Below are positions 44,719 through 52,143 of a stretch of DNA of 64,000 nucleotides, piece after piece (positions within the stretch are counted from its first letter, which is position 1; each line of letters opens with the position of its first letter). Origin of the DNA: Oceanobacillus neutriphilus (GTDB lineage Bacteria > Bacillota > Bacilli > Bacillales > Amphibacillaceae); assembly GCF_014645515.1 (NCBI RefSeq), contig NZ_BMLW01000005.1, positions 124,001 through 188,000 on the forward strand, read 5' to 3'. The notes beneath the pieces were generated by a model. It saw only the letters and a program-made list of their open reading frames with translations, searched no databases and was not told the origin of the DNA. The translations under genes were made by a program, and so were the position numbers.

Positions 44719-44806
44719 TTTATTTATAAATTCTTTTCGCTATATTTTGATATATAAAATAATGAAATAAAAAGAAACAGGTTATATCGAATTAGGAGGT
44801 TATTCC

Positions 44807-45046
44807 ATGGCTTTTGTTATTCTTGATCCATGCAGAGGTGAAAAATCAGGTGAATGTGTCAGCGTCTGCCCTGTTGACTGTATCGAAGAAGGTGTGAAGC
44901 AATTTTATATTGATCCAGATATTTGTATTGATTGTGGAGCGTGCAAAGCGGTATGCCCAGTATCTGCTATTGAGGAAGAATATGATTTGACACCCAGTCA
45001 GGAGAAATATCTGCAGGAAGCTGAAGAATTTTTCGCCAATAATTAG
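44807..45046 (+). CDS. ferredoxin, [4Fe-4S]-type
   Basis: 79 residues. Second cluster motif CIDCGACKAVCP (Cys 42, 45, 48, 52) is canonical. The first set is Cys 9, 17, 21 and 25 (RGEKSGECVSVCPVDC), spaced as in seven-iron or two-cluster ferredoxins of bacilli. Acidic C-terminal tail. Small soluble electron carrier and natural partner of the reductase just upstream. TAGGAGG precedes the ATG. Confidence 0.92.
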   Translation: MAFVILDPCRGEKSGECVSVCPVDCIEEGVKQFYIDPDICIDCGACKAVCPVSAIEEEYDLTPSQEKYLQEAEEFFANN

Positions 45047-45170
45047 AGGGTGTTTAGAAAAGCATTGATTACATATAGACATTGACATGACAGGATAAAC
45101 AGATAGTAAACGGTTTTATCAATAGCTACGATGTTTAATTAATAATTGGTGATTTAGGGGAGGCCGATCT

Positions 45171-45728
45171 ATGAAAATAATTGGGATTTCAGGTACAACT
45201 ATCGGATCAAAGACAAAAATTGCAGTTGAAGAGGCTTTACATTATATTCAAAAAGAATATGCTGAGATTGATATAGAATTGGTTGATTTAAAAGATTACA
45301 ATATTGTATTTAGCGATGGCCGTCCATTTCAAGAATACACCGGAGATACAAGTAGATTAATAAAGAAAATCATGGAGGCAGATGGATTTTTAATTGGGGC
45401 CCCTGTTTTTCAAGCGTCTATTCCAGGAGTACTTAAAAATGTTTTTGATTTACTGCCTATGGATGCTTTTCGAAATAAAATTGTCGGCATTGTAACAACA
45501 GCTGGTACAGCGAAGCATTATTTGGTTCCGGAGCAGCATTTAAAACCGGTTCTCCATTATATGCATGCCTGGGTGCTTCCTAAATATGTATTTATTGAAG
45601 AAAAGGATTATACAAATTATATTGTAACAAATCCTAATGTGATTGAACGCATAAATAAATTGTCTGATGAGTTAATTTACTATGTTGATGTTGTACAAAA
45701 ACATACTGATGCTACCCCTTTTATCTAA
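45171..45728 (+). CDS. NADPH-dependent FMN reductase family protein
   Basis: 185 residues of flavodoxin-like fold: KIIGISGTTIGSKTKIAVEE at the N-terminus, phosphate-binding and FMN loop GAPVFQASIPGVLKNVFDLL (about 76-95), and TTAGTAKHYL (about 109-118). Related to SsuE/azoreductase-like quinone or flavin reductases. It lies in the redox group after the ferredoxin, and a terminator follows immediately. Confidence 0.82.
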   Translation: MKIIGISGTTIGSKTKIAVEEALHYIQKEYAEIDIELVDLKDYNIVFSDGRPFQEYTGDTSRLIKKIMEADGFLIGAPVFQASIPGVLKNVFDLLPMDAFRNKIVGIVTTAGTAKHYLVPEQHLKPVLHYMHAWVLPKYVFIEEKDYTNYIVTNPNVIERINKLSDELIYYVDVVQKHTDATPFI

Positions 45729-45729
45729 C

Positions 45730-45781
45730 AAGAAAATCCCTTTCATCTTTATGCTGAATTAAAAATGAAAGGGATTTTCTT
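45730..45781. terminator. terminator after FMN reductase
   Basis: A 17-bp perfect stem (45730-45746 with 45765-45781) of the form AAGAAAATCC...GGATTTTCTT. It sits one base after the stop codon of the FMN reductase gene, in the convergent gap with the SufR-like regulator. Confidence 0.8.
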
Positions 45782-45820
45782 TGAGCAAAAACTGTTCTGT
45801 ATAGAAATACCGAAGCCTCT

Positions 45821-46474
45821 CTATTTATGTGCCTGACTGAGTGTTTTATTAAAATCAACCATAAACTTACAATAATTATCCCCGTCACTCTTACAGCAAA
45901 CTCTCTTTACATTGTCTGTTTCTAATACATTTTTAAACATTTGTGTTTCACAGGTGCAGGCCGCTTTAAAGTCACTTGCTACTGCCAGAATCGGACAATT
46001 GTACTCAATTAGCTCATACGAGTTTTCATCTATTTGAGATAAATTGGTCATATACCCTTTTTCCGTTTGAATTTTTGAAAGCTCATTTATTTTATCATGA
46101 TTCGATTTTTGCTCAATTCTTTTAATATATTCTTTTGTTAATCGTTGTTCTCTTCTCTTGAAAAGAGTGCGAATAGCTTCTTCTCCATACATCTCTTTAA
46201 TATCGTGAAGAAACTCCACACTGATTCCCTCATAATTTTTAGGGAAGAGTCTCTCCCCTCTTTCCGTCAATGAATACATTTGTGATGGTCTTCCAACAGG
46301 CTGCTTCACTTCTTTACTTATAATTAAACCATCTCTTTCTAATATATTAAGATGTTTTCTTATGGCCATATGCGTCATATCTAATAAATCAGTTAGATCA
46401 CTGACTGTTAGTGATCTTTCCTTCTTCAAATAATCAAGTATCTTATCTTTCGTTGTTTTTTGTGTTATATTCAT
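45821..46474 (-). CDS. SufR-like iron-sulfur transcriptional regulator
   Basis: 217 residues. Winged helix at 10-75 (DKILDYLKKERSLTVSDLTD, MTHMAIRKHLNILERDGLII, wing QPVGRPSQMYSLTERG). C-terminal domain YELIEYNCPILAVASDFKAA carries Cys at about 161, then AACTCE, VCCKSDGDNYCKF, giving six cysteines. This NCP and late Cys arrangement is that of SufR-type repressors that hold a [4Fe-4S] cluster. Neighbouring ferredoxin, reductase and FMN reductase genes suggest cluster-status or redox control, though it is convergent with them. Confidence 0.75.
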   Translation of the reverse strand: MNITQKTTKDKILDYLKKERSLTVSDLTDLLDMTHMAIRKHLNILERDGLIISKEVKQPVGRPSQMYSLTERGERLFPKNYEGISVEFLHDIKEMYGEEAIRTLFKRREQRLTKEYIKRIEQKSNHDKINELSKIQTEKGYMTNLSQIDENSYELIEYNCPILAVASDFKAACTCETQMFKNVLETDNVKRVCCKSDGDNYCKFMVDFNKTLSQAHK

Positions 46475-46642
46475 ATCATGAATACCTCATTCCTGTGTAA
46501 AGAATAACAATCAATTCTTTATTAATTCTATTATCCTTTTTAAGAATTCATATTTTGATTGTTAATTATACTACACAACGGACAATTTATAAAACTATAT
46601 CTATATTCCTGGTTTTTCGATTATAAATTTAAAGAAGAAAAT

Positions 46643-46694
46643 AAAGAATGCAGCCTAAGCAGTTCATAATGAACAAATTCAGGCTGCATTCTTT
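46643..46694. terminator. terminator after DHFR-like gene
   Basis: AAAGAATGCAGCCT (46643-46656) pairs perfectly with AGGCTGCATTCTTT (46681-46694), 23 bp past the stop of the gene at 46717. The stem ends in an A/T tract. Confidence 0.7.
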
Positions 46695-46716
46695 ATTATA
46701 AAAGAGTATATCGTAT

Positions 46717-47439
46717 TTATTTCTTCACTTTATAGCGCAGCCATACCCCGCCATTATCTCTTTTTTCTACATGCTCTAAATCAAACGTAACGGGAATGTC
46801 TTCTGATAAACCTTCTTTTGTTTGGAATAATGCATGCGTGGAAGCAGAACCATCCGCAAACGGCGCCATCAGGATACTTACTTCATCACAAAGACCAGCC
46901 TGGATAAAGGACCAGTTAAGTACACCGCCTCCTCCAAGCATTAAAGTCTCAATATGGAATGTGTTTTTCAGTTTCTCCATCAATAGCTCATAATCTAGTG
47001 TTTCTTTCCCGGCAATAATATAGGAAATGTTTAATTCCCGAAGCAAAGCTTTATACCCGTTGTTCGCTTTTTCTGTCAGTACTTCAATAATATGAGCCTG
47101 CGTATCGCGATATTGCAGATTGCTGCTTTCCCAGCCAAGTTTTCCAGATGGATCTACCGAAACATAATACTTAGACAAATCTGTTTCTGCGATATAATCC
47201 CCTTCTGGAACCAGTGCTGCATTTTCATCTACACTCGGTGTTTTGCCCTTTGTAAAACCAGCCTCTGAAGTCGCACGGCCGGACAGCCAGGCATCGACTT
47301 GGTAATAACTGTTTTCTCCAAACGCTATATGATAGAAGTCCTTTGCATTTAACCCTCTCTCTGGAATCTGTTTATGTGTTCCATCAATTTTTCCATCTAT
47401 GGAAGTAATCATATGGCAAAAAATATAAGGTCTATTCAT
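46717..47439 (-). CDS. RibD C-terminal/dihydrofolate-reductase-like protein
   Basis: 240 residues of the RibD_C fold: IFCHMITSIDGKIDGTHKQI at the start, DAWLSGRATSEAG, and the NADPH-binding glycine loop LMLGGGGVLNWSFIQAGLCD (about 166-185). Members reduce pteridine- or flavin-precursor-like compounds; the substrate here is open. Divergent from a MerR regulator, and its promoter region has the MerR geometry (47533-47563), so it is probably induced by a small-molecule stress. Confidence 0.8.
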   Translation of the reverse strand: MNRPYIFCHMITSIDGKIDGTHKQIPERGLNAKDFYHIAFGENSYYQVDAWLSGRATSEAGFTKGKTPSVDENAALVPEGDYIAETDLSKYYVSVDPSGKLGWESSNLQYRDTQAHIIEVLTEKANNGYKALLRELNISYIIAGKETLDYELLMEKLKNTFHIETLMLGGGGVLNWSFIQAGLCDEVSILMAPFADGSASTHALFQTKEGLSEDIPVTFDLEHVEKRDNGGVWLRYKVKK

Positions 47440-47532
47440 GTCACATTCTCCTTTTCAGTATTTTCATTAATTTAGGTTTTATTGTATTGATTCCAATGAG
47501 ATCATTTATCCTCCCCTCTCTTCTTAGAAATG

Positions 47533-47563
47533 ATGTTACCCGATAAAGCTAACTTTAGGGCAA
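47533..47563 (-). promoter_or_regulatory. MerR-type promoter of DHFR-like gene
   Basis: Minus-strand TTGCCC (complement of 47558-47563), 19-bp spacer and TAACAT (complement of 47533-47538). The spacer carries the palindrome TAAAGTTAGCTTTA. The 19-bp spacing is typical of MerR-activated promoters. Confidence 0.65.
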
Positions 47564-47593
47564 GCAATTTATATCTCAATTTAATAATTCATT

Positions 47594-47649
47594 TTGACGG
47601 CTGCAAAATACTGTGATAAAATTTCTAAAACTATTAAGTTAACTTTAGG
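47594..47649 (+). promoter_or_regulatory. merR promoter with downstream operator
   Basis: TTGACG (47594-47599), 17-bp spacer, TAAAAT (47617-47622). A palindrome-like box CTATTAAGTTAACTTTAGG (47631-47649) follows the -10, sharing TTAACTTTA/TAAAGTTA with the divergent site at 47539-47557. Normal spacing plus a downstream box fits autorepression. Confidence 0.6.
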
Positions 47650-47675
47650 TTTAATTTGGAAAAGAGGAGTTTAAA

Positions 47676-48071
47676 ATGACGTATTCTATTGGAGAAGTTG
47701 CTAAAAAATTCAACCTTTCTGTACCCACTTTGCGGTATTACGACAGAGAAGGATTAATGCCTTTTGTAGAGCGCACCACAAATGGAACCAGAGTATTTCA
47801 GGAATCTGATATAGAATTATTAAAAATTATTCAGTGTTTGAAATCCAGCGGAATGGCAATTAAAGATATTAAAATTTTTATTGAATGGTGTTCTGATGGA
47901 GACTCCACTTTACAACAAAGATTTGACTTATTCATGAAACAAAAAGCAGTTGTGGAAAAACAAATGGAGGAGTTAAATAAGACCCTTCAGCTAATCGAGC
48001 ATAAATGTCATTATTATCAGGTAGCCCTGGAAGCAGGAACAGAGGATATTCATAAGAATAAAAAAAAATAG
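47676..48071 (+). CDS. MerR-family regulator
   Basis: 131 residues: YSIGEVAKKFNLSVPTLRYY, TRVFQESDIELLKIIQCLKS (Cys near 58), then a coiled coil. AdhR-like, with one Cys in the middle and one in the C-terminal part. GAGGAG precedes the ATG. Divergent from the DHFR-like gene, whose promoter it probably activates. Confidence 0.85.
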   Translation: MTYSIGEVAKKFNLSVPTLRYYDREGLMPFVERTTNGTRVFQESDIELLKIIQCLKSSGMAIKDIKIFIEWCSDGDSTLQQRFDLFMKQKAVVEKQMEELNKTLQLIEHKCHYYQVALEAGTEDIHKNKKK

Positions 48072-48425
48072 GTAATACGGTTTTTGATTAGTAGAATCAT
48101 CTGTACATGATGTAGTTGATATTACATAGCATCTTGTCTATAATTCAACACTGTATATTTTATTAAGCTTATAAAAAGGGTCATCACCACTTAATAGAAT
48201 GACAGTAGTGATCTTGCTTATTCACTGAAAAAAATCAGGACTAAATATTAATTAGTGCAATATTATTGAATATATCGCCCGTTTTCCCAAAATGAATGGC
48301 AACGTACTGTCAGTTATAATGTAATTAACATCAGGAAAAATAGGAAAGCATGAAAATTACAACATGCTATCCTAAATAAAGAATTTCTATTGTAATCCCC
48401 AAAAGAGGATAATTAATATTTCAAT
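48072..48425. other. 354 bp without a supported gene
   Basis: Convergent spacer between merR and the YogA-like gene. A weak hairpin, AGGAAAGCATG/CATGCTATCCT, near 48341-48375 may act as terminator for the YogA-like gene. Nothing else stands out. Confidence 0.45.
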
Positions 48426-49436
48426 TTAATCTTGCGGTATAGACAAAACAATTTTCCCAAAATTTTCTCCTTTTTCCATTCTGGCAAGTGCTTCAGGTGC
48501 TTCTTCAAGTGAATAGGTTTTATCCAAAATGGGATGAATCTCATGTTTCTCCACAAAATCAACCATATCAGCAAAATCCTGCGGGCTTCCCATCGTTGAG
48601 CCAATCACTGAGATTTCTTTCACCGTCATTGTTGGTAGAATAAGATTCGGCACAGGGCCTCTTGTTGCTCCAAAGCTGACAATCCGGCTGCCTATTTTAC
48701 CAAGTGAAATTAATGTTTTGAACATTTCTCCAGCAATACTGTCAACCGATAGATCAATACCGCCTGTTAAATTCTCTAATTCCTCTGTCCAGTTTTCTGC
48801 TGTATAGTTTACACCTTCTGTTGCGCCAAAATCTTTTGCTTTATTTATCTTTTCTTCTTTACTGGAAGTCACGTAAACGTTAGCTCCAAGTGCGCTTGCA
48901 AACTGTACAAGATAAGTGGCTACGCCTCCCCCAACGCCAGGGATGAGAACATTTTCTCCTTTCGTTACTTTTCCTTTTGTCACCATCGCGCGATATGCTG
49001 TCAATCCTGCAAGAGGGAGAGCTGCCGCTTCTTCCCAAGATAAATGAGACGGTTTTGGATAAACATTTTCTGCTGGTACCTTCACATATTGAGCATAAGT
49101 CCCATTAGAAGGAACACCAAGAATGGTGAAATCAGCACGTTTTTTATTCATATCATTACCCCAATTCAGACCGGGATTAATGATTACCTTATCACCAGTT
49201 GATATATTATTGATTTCATTTCCAACTGCAACAATTTCTCCTGCACCATCAGAGCCGGGAATGGCAGGCAGCTTGATTCCAGGATATTGTCCATGTAAAA
49301 CCATTAAATCCCGACGATTAAGAGCTGCCGCTTTTAATTTTATGACGACCTCTCCTGAATCAGGTTTAGGTGTTTCTACTTCTTCCAGCTTCAGTTGACT
49401 AGTTTCCCCTATTTCTCTTAACATCATTGCTTTCAT
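48426..49436 (-). CDS. zinc-free MDR oxidoreductase (YogA-like)
   Basis: 336 residues of the medium-chain dehydrogenase fold. GroES-like half (AAALNRRDLMVLHGQYPGIK; IPGSDGAGEIVAVG), then Rossmann half with VLIPGVGGGVATYLVQFASA. The structural-zinc loop is cysteine-free (NPGLNWGNDMNKKRADF), as in YogA-like quinone or enal reductases. NADPH-dependent, substrate unknown. No regulator adjacent, although merR at 47676 is convergent. Confidence 0.82.
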   Translation of the reverse strand: MKAMMLREIGETSQLKLEEVETPKPDSGEVVIKLKAAALNRRDLMVLHGQYPGIKLPAIPGSDGAGEIVAVGNEINNISTGDKVIINPGLNWGNDMNKKRADFTILGVPSNGTYAQYVKVPAENVYPKPSHLSWEEAAALPLAGLTAYRAMVTKGKVTKGENVLIPGVGGGVATYLVQFASALGANVYVTSSKEEKINKAKDFGATEGVNYTAENWTEELENLTGGIDLSVDSIAGEMFKTLISLGKIGSRIVSFGATRGPVPNLILPTMTVKEISVIGSTMGSPQDFADMVDFVEKHEIHPILDKTYSLEEAPEALARMEKGENFGKIVLSIPQD

Positions 49437-49618
49437 ATGATTGAATTCATTCCCTTCGTCTCCCGATAATTTCTAAATATAGTAATTCTCAATTAAAACA
49501 AACTTCCAATCTTTACTTAGAAACAGTCTATAATTTTAGTTTACAACACACATTATTATAAAAACTATATTTTGGGCTGAACCAACAGAGTTACGCGGAT
49601 TATTAACTTTTGAATGTT

Positions 49619-49801
49619 CTATACCCTTCTTTCAAACAGTGTAACCCATCTTTGAACCGTTAATTCTATAGATGTAGTTCCCAATAAAATTGTCCTCATC
49701 ACCGCCGAGATTAACACCATTTGAAATTCACCTTTGTTTTCCACTTTATAAACCAGCATCATAATCCACCGGATAGTTTCTTCTTTCAAATCAGCAGATA
49801 A
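49619..49801 (-). pseudogene. open frame without start codon, possible relic
   Basis: The minus strand is open for 61 codons with no in-frame ATG at its head. It reads LSADLKEETIRWIMMLVYKV, ENKGEFQMVLISAVMRTILL, and ends VQRWVTLFERRV. It follows the aldo/keto reductase stop by a few bases and has coding-like codon use. I do not recognise it. The rest of the spacer 49437-49813 shows no other feature. Confidence 0.3.
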
Positions 49802-49813
49802 TCATAAAACACC

Positions 49814-50824
49814 TTATTCTTCATTTTCCCAATTCTTTCCGAAACTTGTGTTCTCCGACTCTACATGTCCCCTATGCCCATGGACAGTAATTTTATCAAG
49901 TGCAGATTCAATTGCATCAAATTCATCATCTGCCAAATCTACATGCCATGCGCCCAGGTTTTCTAATATTCGTTCTTGATTCTTTGATCCTGGAATCGGA
50001 ATAACATTCGGGTATTTATGAAGCATCCAGGCAAGAGAGATTTGTGCATTACTGGCATTCTTCTCTTTCGAAAATTTATCAAGAATATTCAATACGGGTT
50101 GATTTGCCACAATATTTTCTTTCGAAAGCTGCGGTACGAATTTCCGTACATCATCCCCTTCAAACTTTGTCTCTGTGGTTACTTTTCCAGATAAAAAACC
50201 GCTCGCAATTGGTGAAAATGGAACAACACTAATATTATTTTCGAGACAATATGGAAATATCTCTTTCTCACAATCTCTTTCCATCATAGAATAAAGGTTC
50301 TGCACAGCTGATACCGGGGTAACATGATGAGCTTTTGACAGCGTATCGACAGAAACCTGGGATAAGCCCCACCCTCTAATCAATCCTTCTTCGATTAGCT
50401 GTCCCATCACTACTGCAATCTGTTCTACTGGAATTTGCTCATTAATTCTGTGCAGGTAGTAAAGATCAATATAGTCAGTTTTTAAATTTTTTAATGAGGC
50501 ATCCAAATGTTTCCTGACAACATCGTATAATTCCGCCCCATCTTCAGGATTTTCTTCGCCAACATGGAACTTGGTTGCTAGAATAATGTTTTCCCTAAAA
50601 GGTTTGACAGCTTTTCCAACCAGCTGTTCATTATGACCGGGGTAAAACATTTCTTTTCCGTAAGCTTCTGCTGTATCAAAAAATGTACAGCCAAATTCAT
50701 AAGCCTTTCGTATTGCTTCAATACTATAATCTTCATCTGGAACTTTTCCATAACCGTGAGAAAATCCCATGCACCCCATCCCAATAGGTGAGACTTCTAA
50801 GTTTCCGATTTTTCGTGTGTTCAT
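49814..50824 (-). CDS. aldo/keto reductase
   Basis: 336 residues of the (beta/alpha)8 fold. MGCMGFSHGYGK; catalytic Asp/Tyr in FFDTAEAYG (about 56-64); Lys in ILATKFHVG; His in YLHRINEQIP; NADP end PIPGSKNQERI. GGAGG precedes the ATG at 50824. Reduces aldehydes or ketones in the cytosol. Divergent from a MerR gene, with a 19-bp-spaced promoter between them, so an aldehyde- or electrophile-induced detoxification gene. Confidence 0.9.
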   Translation of the reverse strand: MNTRKIGNLEVSPIGMGCMGFSHGYGKVPDEDYSIEAIRKAYEFGCTFFDTAEAYGKEMFYPGHNEQLVGKAVKPFRENIILATKFHVGEENPEDGAELYDVVRKHLDASLKNLKTDYIDLYYLHRINEQIPVEQIAVVMGQLIEEGLIRGWGLSQVSVDTLSKAHHVTPVSAVQNLYSMMERDCEKEIFPYCLENNISVVPFSPIASGFLSGKVTTETKFEGDDVRKFVPQLSKENIVANQPVLNILDKFSKEKNASNAQISLAWMLHKYPNVIPIPGSKNQERILENLGAWHVDLADDEFDAIESALDKITVHGHRGHVESENTSFGKNWENEE

Positions 50825-50874
50825 GTTGAATGACCTCCTCAAAATTTTTGCTCATAAATTAATATGATACAATT

Positions 50875-50905
50875 ACTGTATCAGCTTAGAGTTGCTCTAA
50901 GTCAA
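50875..50905 (-). promoter_or_regulatory. MerR-type promoter of aldo/keto reductase
   Basis: Minus-strand TTGACT (complement of 50900-50905), 19-bp spacer, TACAGT (complement of 50875-50880). The spacer and -35 hold CTTAGAGCAACTCTAAG, a clear palindrome very like AdhR boxes of bacilli. Confidence 0.8.
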
Positions 50906-50927
50906 TACTTTTAAAGGAGAAATAAAA

Positions 50928-51353
50928 ATGTATACTGTAAAAGAAGCTGCAGAGCTCCTTGAAATGAGTGAACACACTATCCGGTATTATACGGATTGTC
51001 AGCTAATCCCCACTTTAATTCGAGATAAAAATAATCAACGATTGTTTAACCAGGAATCAATGAATTGGTTAATCGGCATAAAACGTTTAAAAGAATGTGG
51101 TATGTCCATTAAAGATATTAAGCACTATGTCGCTCTAAGTCTTCAAGGAGATTCAACGATAGATGAGCGCTATCAAATTTTCTTGCATTTAAAAGATATT
51201 GCCTATGATCAGTTAGAAGAAACGCAGAATCGGGTACAATTCCTTGAAAATAAAGTCAAGCATTATGAAGAAATCGTTTCGAAAAAAATTCCTGATGATA
51301 CCAACCCGAATAAATGGAATAAATTAGAAAAAGAAAAACCAGAACTAAAGTAA
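50928..51353 (+). CDS. MerR-family regulator (AdhR-like)
   Basis: 141 residues: YTVKEAAELLEMSEHTIRYY, TDCQLIPTLIRDKNNQRLF, and a central LKECGMSIKDIKHY with the single mid-domain Cys (near 57) used by AdhR-type sensors of aldehydes. AAAGGAG precedes the ATG. Divergent from the aldo/keto reductase; a methyltransferase gene follows 25 bp downstream. Confidence 0.87.
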   Translation: MYTVKEAAELLEMSEHTIRYYTDCQLIPTLIRDKNNQRLFNQESMNWLIGIKRLKECGMSIKDIKHYVALSLQGDSTIDERYQIFLHLKDIAYDQLEETQNRVQFLENKVKHYEEIVSKKIPDDTNPNKWNKLEKEKPELK

Positions 51354-51378
51354 AAGCAGAATTGAAAGGAGTCTATAA

Positions 51379-51987
51379 ATGACAAATAATAAATGGGACG
51401 AACTATACAATAATCAGGAGTATCGATATGGAAAAGCCCCAAATGTCTTTGTTCAATCGATGTTATCTGATTATCCTTCTTCCGATGTACTGAGTCTGGC
51501 AGAGGGAGAAGGACGTAATGCAGTCTATGCAGCTGAATTGGGACACCATGTTACTGCCTGGGATTATTCCTCCATCGCCTTGGATAAAGTACAGCGGCTT
51601 GCTATTGAAAGAAGTGTAAAGGTGAATACAGAGCTAGTGGATTTAACTCAAGATATCCCTTTTAGAGAGAACCAATGGGATATCGTATTAAATGTTTTTG
51701 GGCACATAGGAGATGCTTCTGTCCGTCAACGTTTAATGAAAGGAATCAAAAGAACACTTCGCCCGGGTGGACTCTATATTATGGAGGTTCGTTCCGACCG
51801 TCAGCTTCCGTATCGGACGGATGGCGGAAAAGATACCAGTCTATTATACTCGCCATATGAAGTACTTAATATTTTTACAGACTGGAAAATCAAGCATTTT
51901 TATTATGGTGAAGTGGAGCGTTTTGAAGGTAAATCACACAATGGCCTTGGGCATGTCATCCAGCTTGCAGCCTATAAACCGAAGTGA
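51379..51987 (+). CDS. class I SAM-dependent methyltransferase (TehB-like)
   Basis: 202 residues. SAM motif I region VLSLAEGEGRNAVYAAELGH (about 38-57), motif II acidic end VTAWDYSS, and the later WDIVLNVFGHIG. The GEGRN signature is that of TehB/thiopurine-like methyltransferases that methylate toxic oxyanions or thiols. AAAGGAG upstream. Likely co-transcribed with merR. Confidence 0.83.
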   Translation: MTNNKWDELYNNQEYRYGKAPNVFVQSMLSDYPSSDVLSLAEGEGRNAVYAAELGHHVTAWDYSSIALDKVQRLAIERSVKVNTELVDLTQDIPFRENQWDIVLNVFGHIGDASVRQRLMKGIKRTLRPGGLYIMEVRSDRQLPYRTDGGKDTSLLYSPYEVLNIFTDWKIKHFYYGEVERFEGKSHNGLGHVIQLAAYKPK

Positions 51988-52030
51988 ATTAACGACCGCA
52001 ATTATTTAGTTTACTTTTTAAATAAATAAC

Positions 52031-52091
52031 AAGACGGCAAAATTCTTCATCTTATTGCGTGTACAAATAAGAACTGGAATCTTGCCGTCTT
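52031..52091. terminator. long terminator between methyltransferase and peptidase
   Basis: AAGACGGCAA (52031-52040) pairs with TTGCCGTCTT (52082-52091), with an inner stem CTTATT/AATAAG. It lies in the convergent gap and is probably bidirectional. Confidence 0.75.
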
Positions 52092-52143
52092 TGTGATTTT
52101 ATCTATAAACATGGTAAAGCGAATTAATCATAGTTTCTGCATA

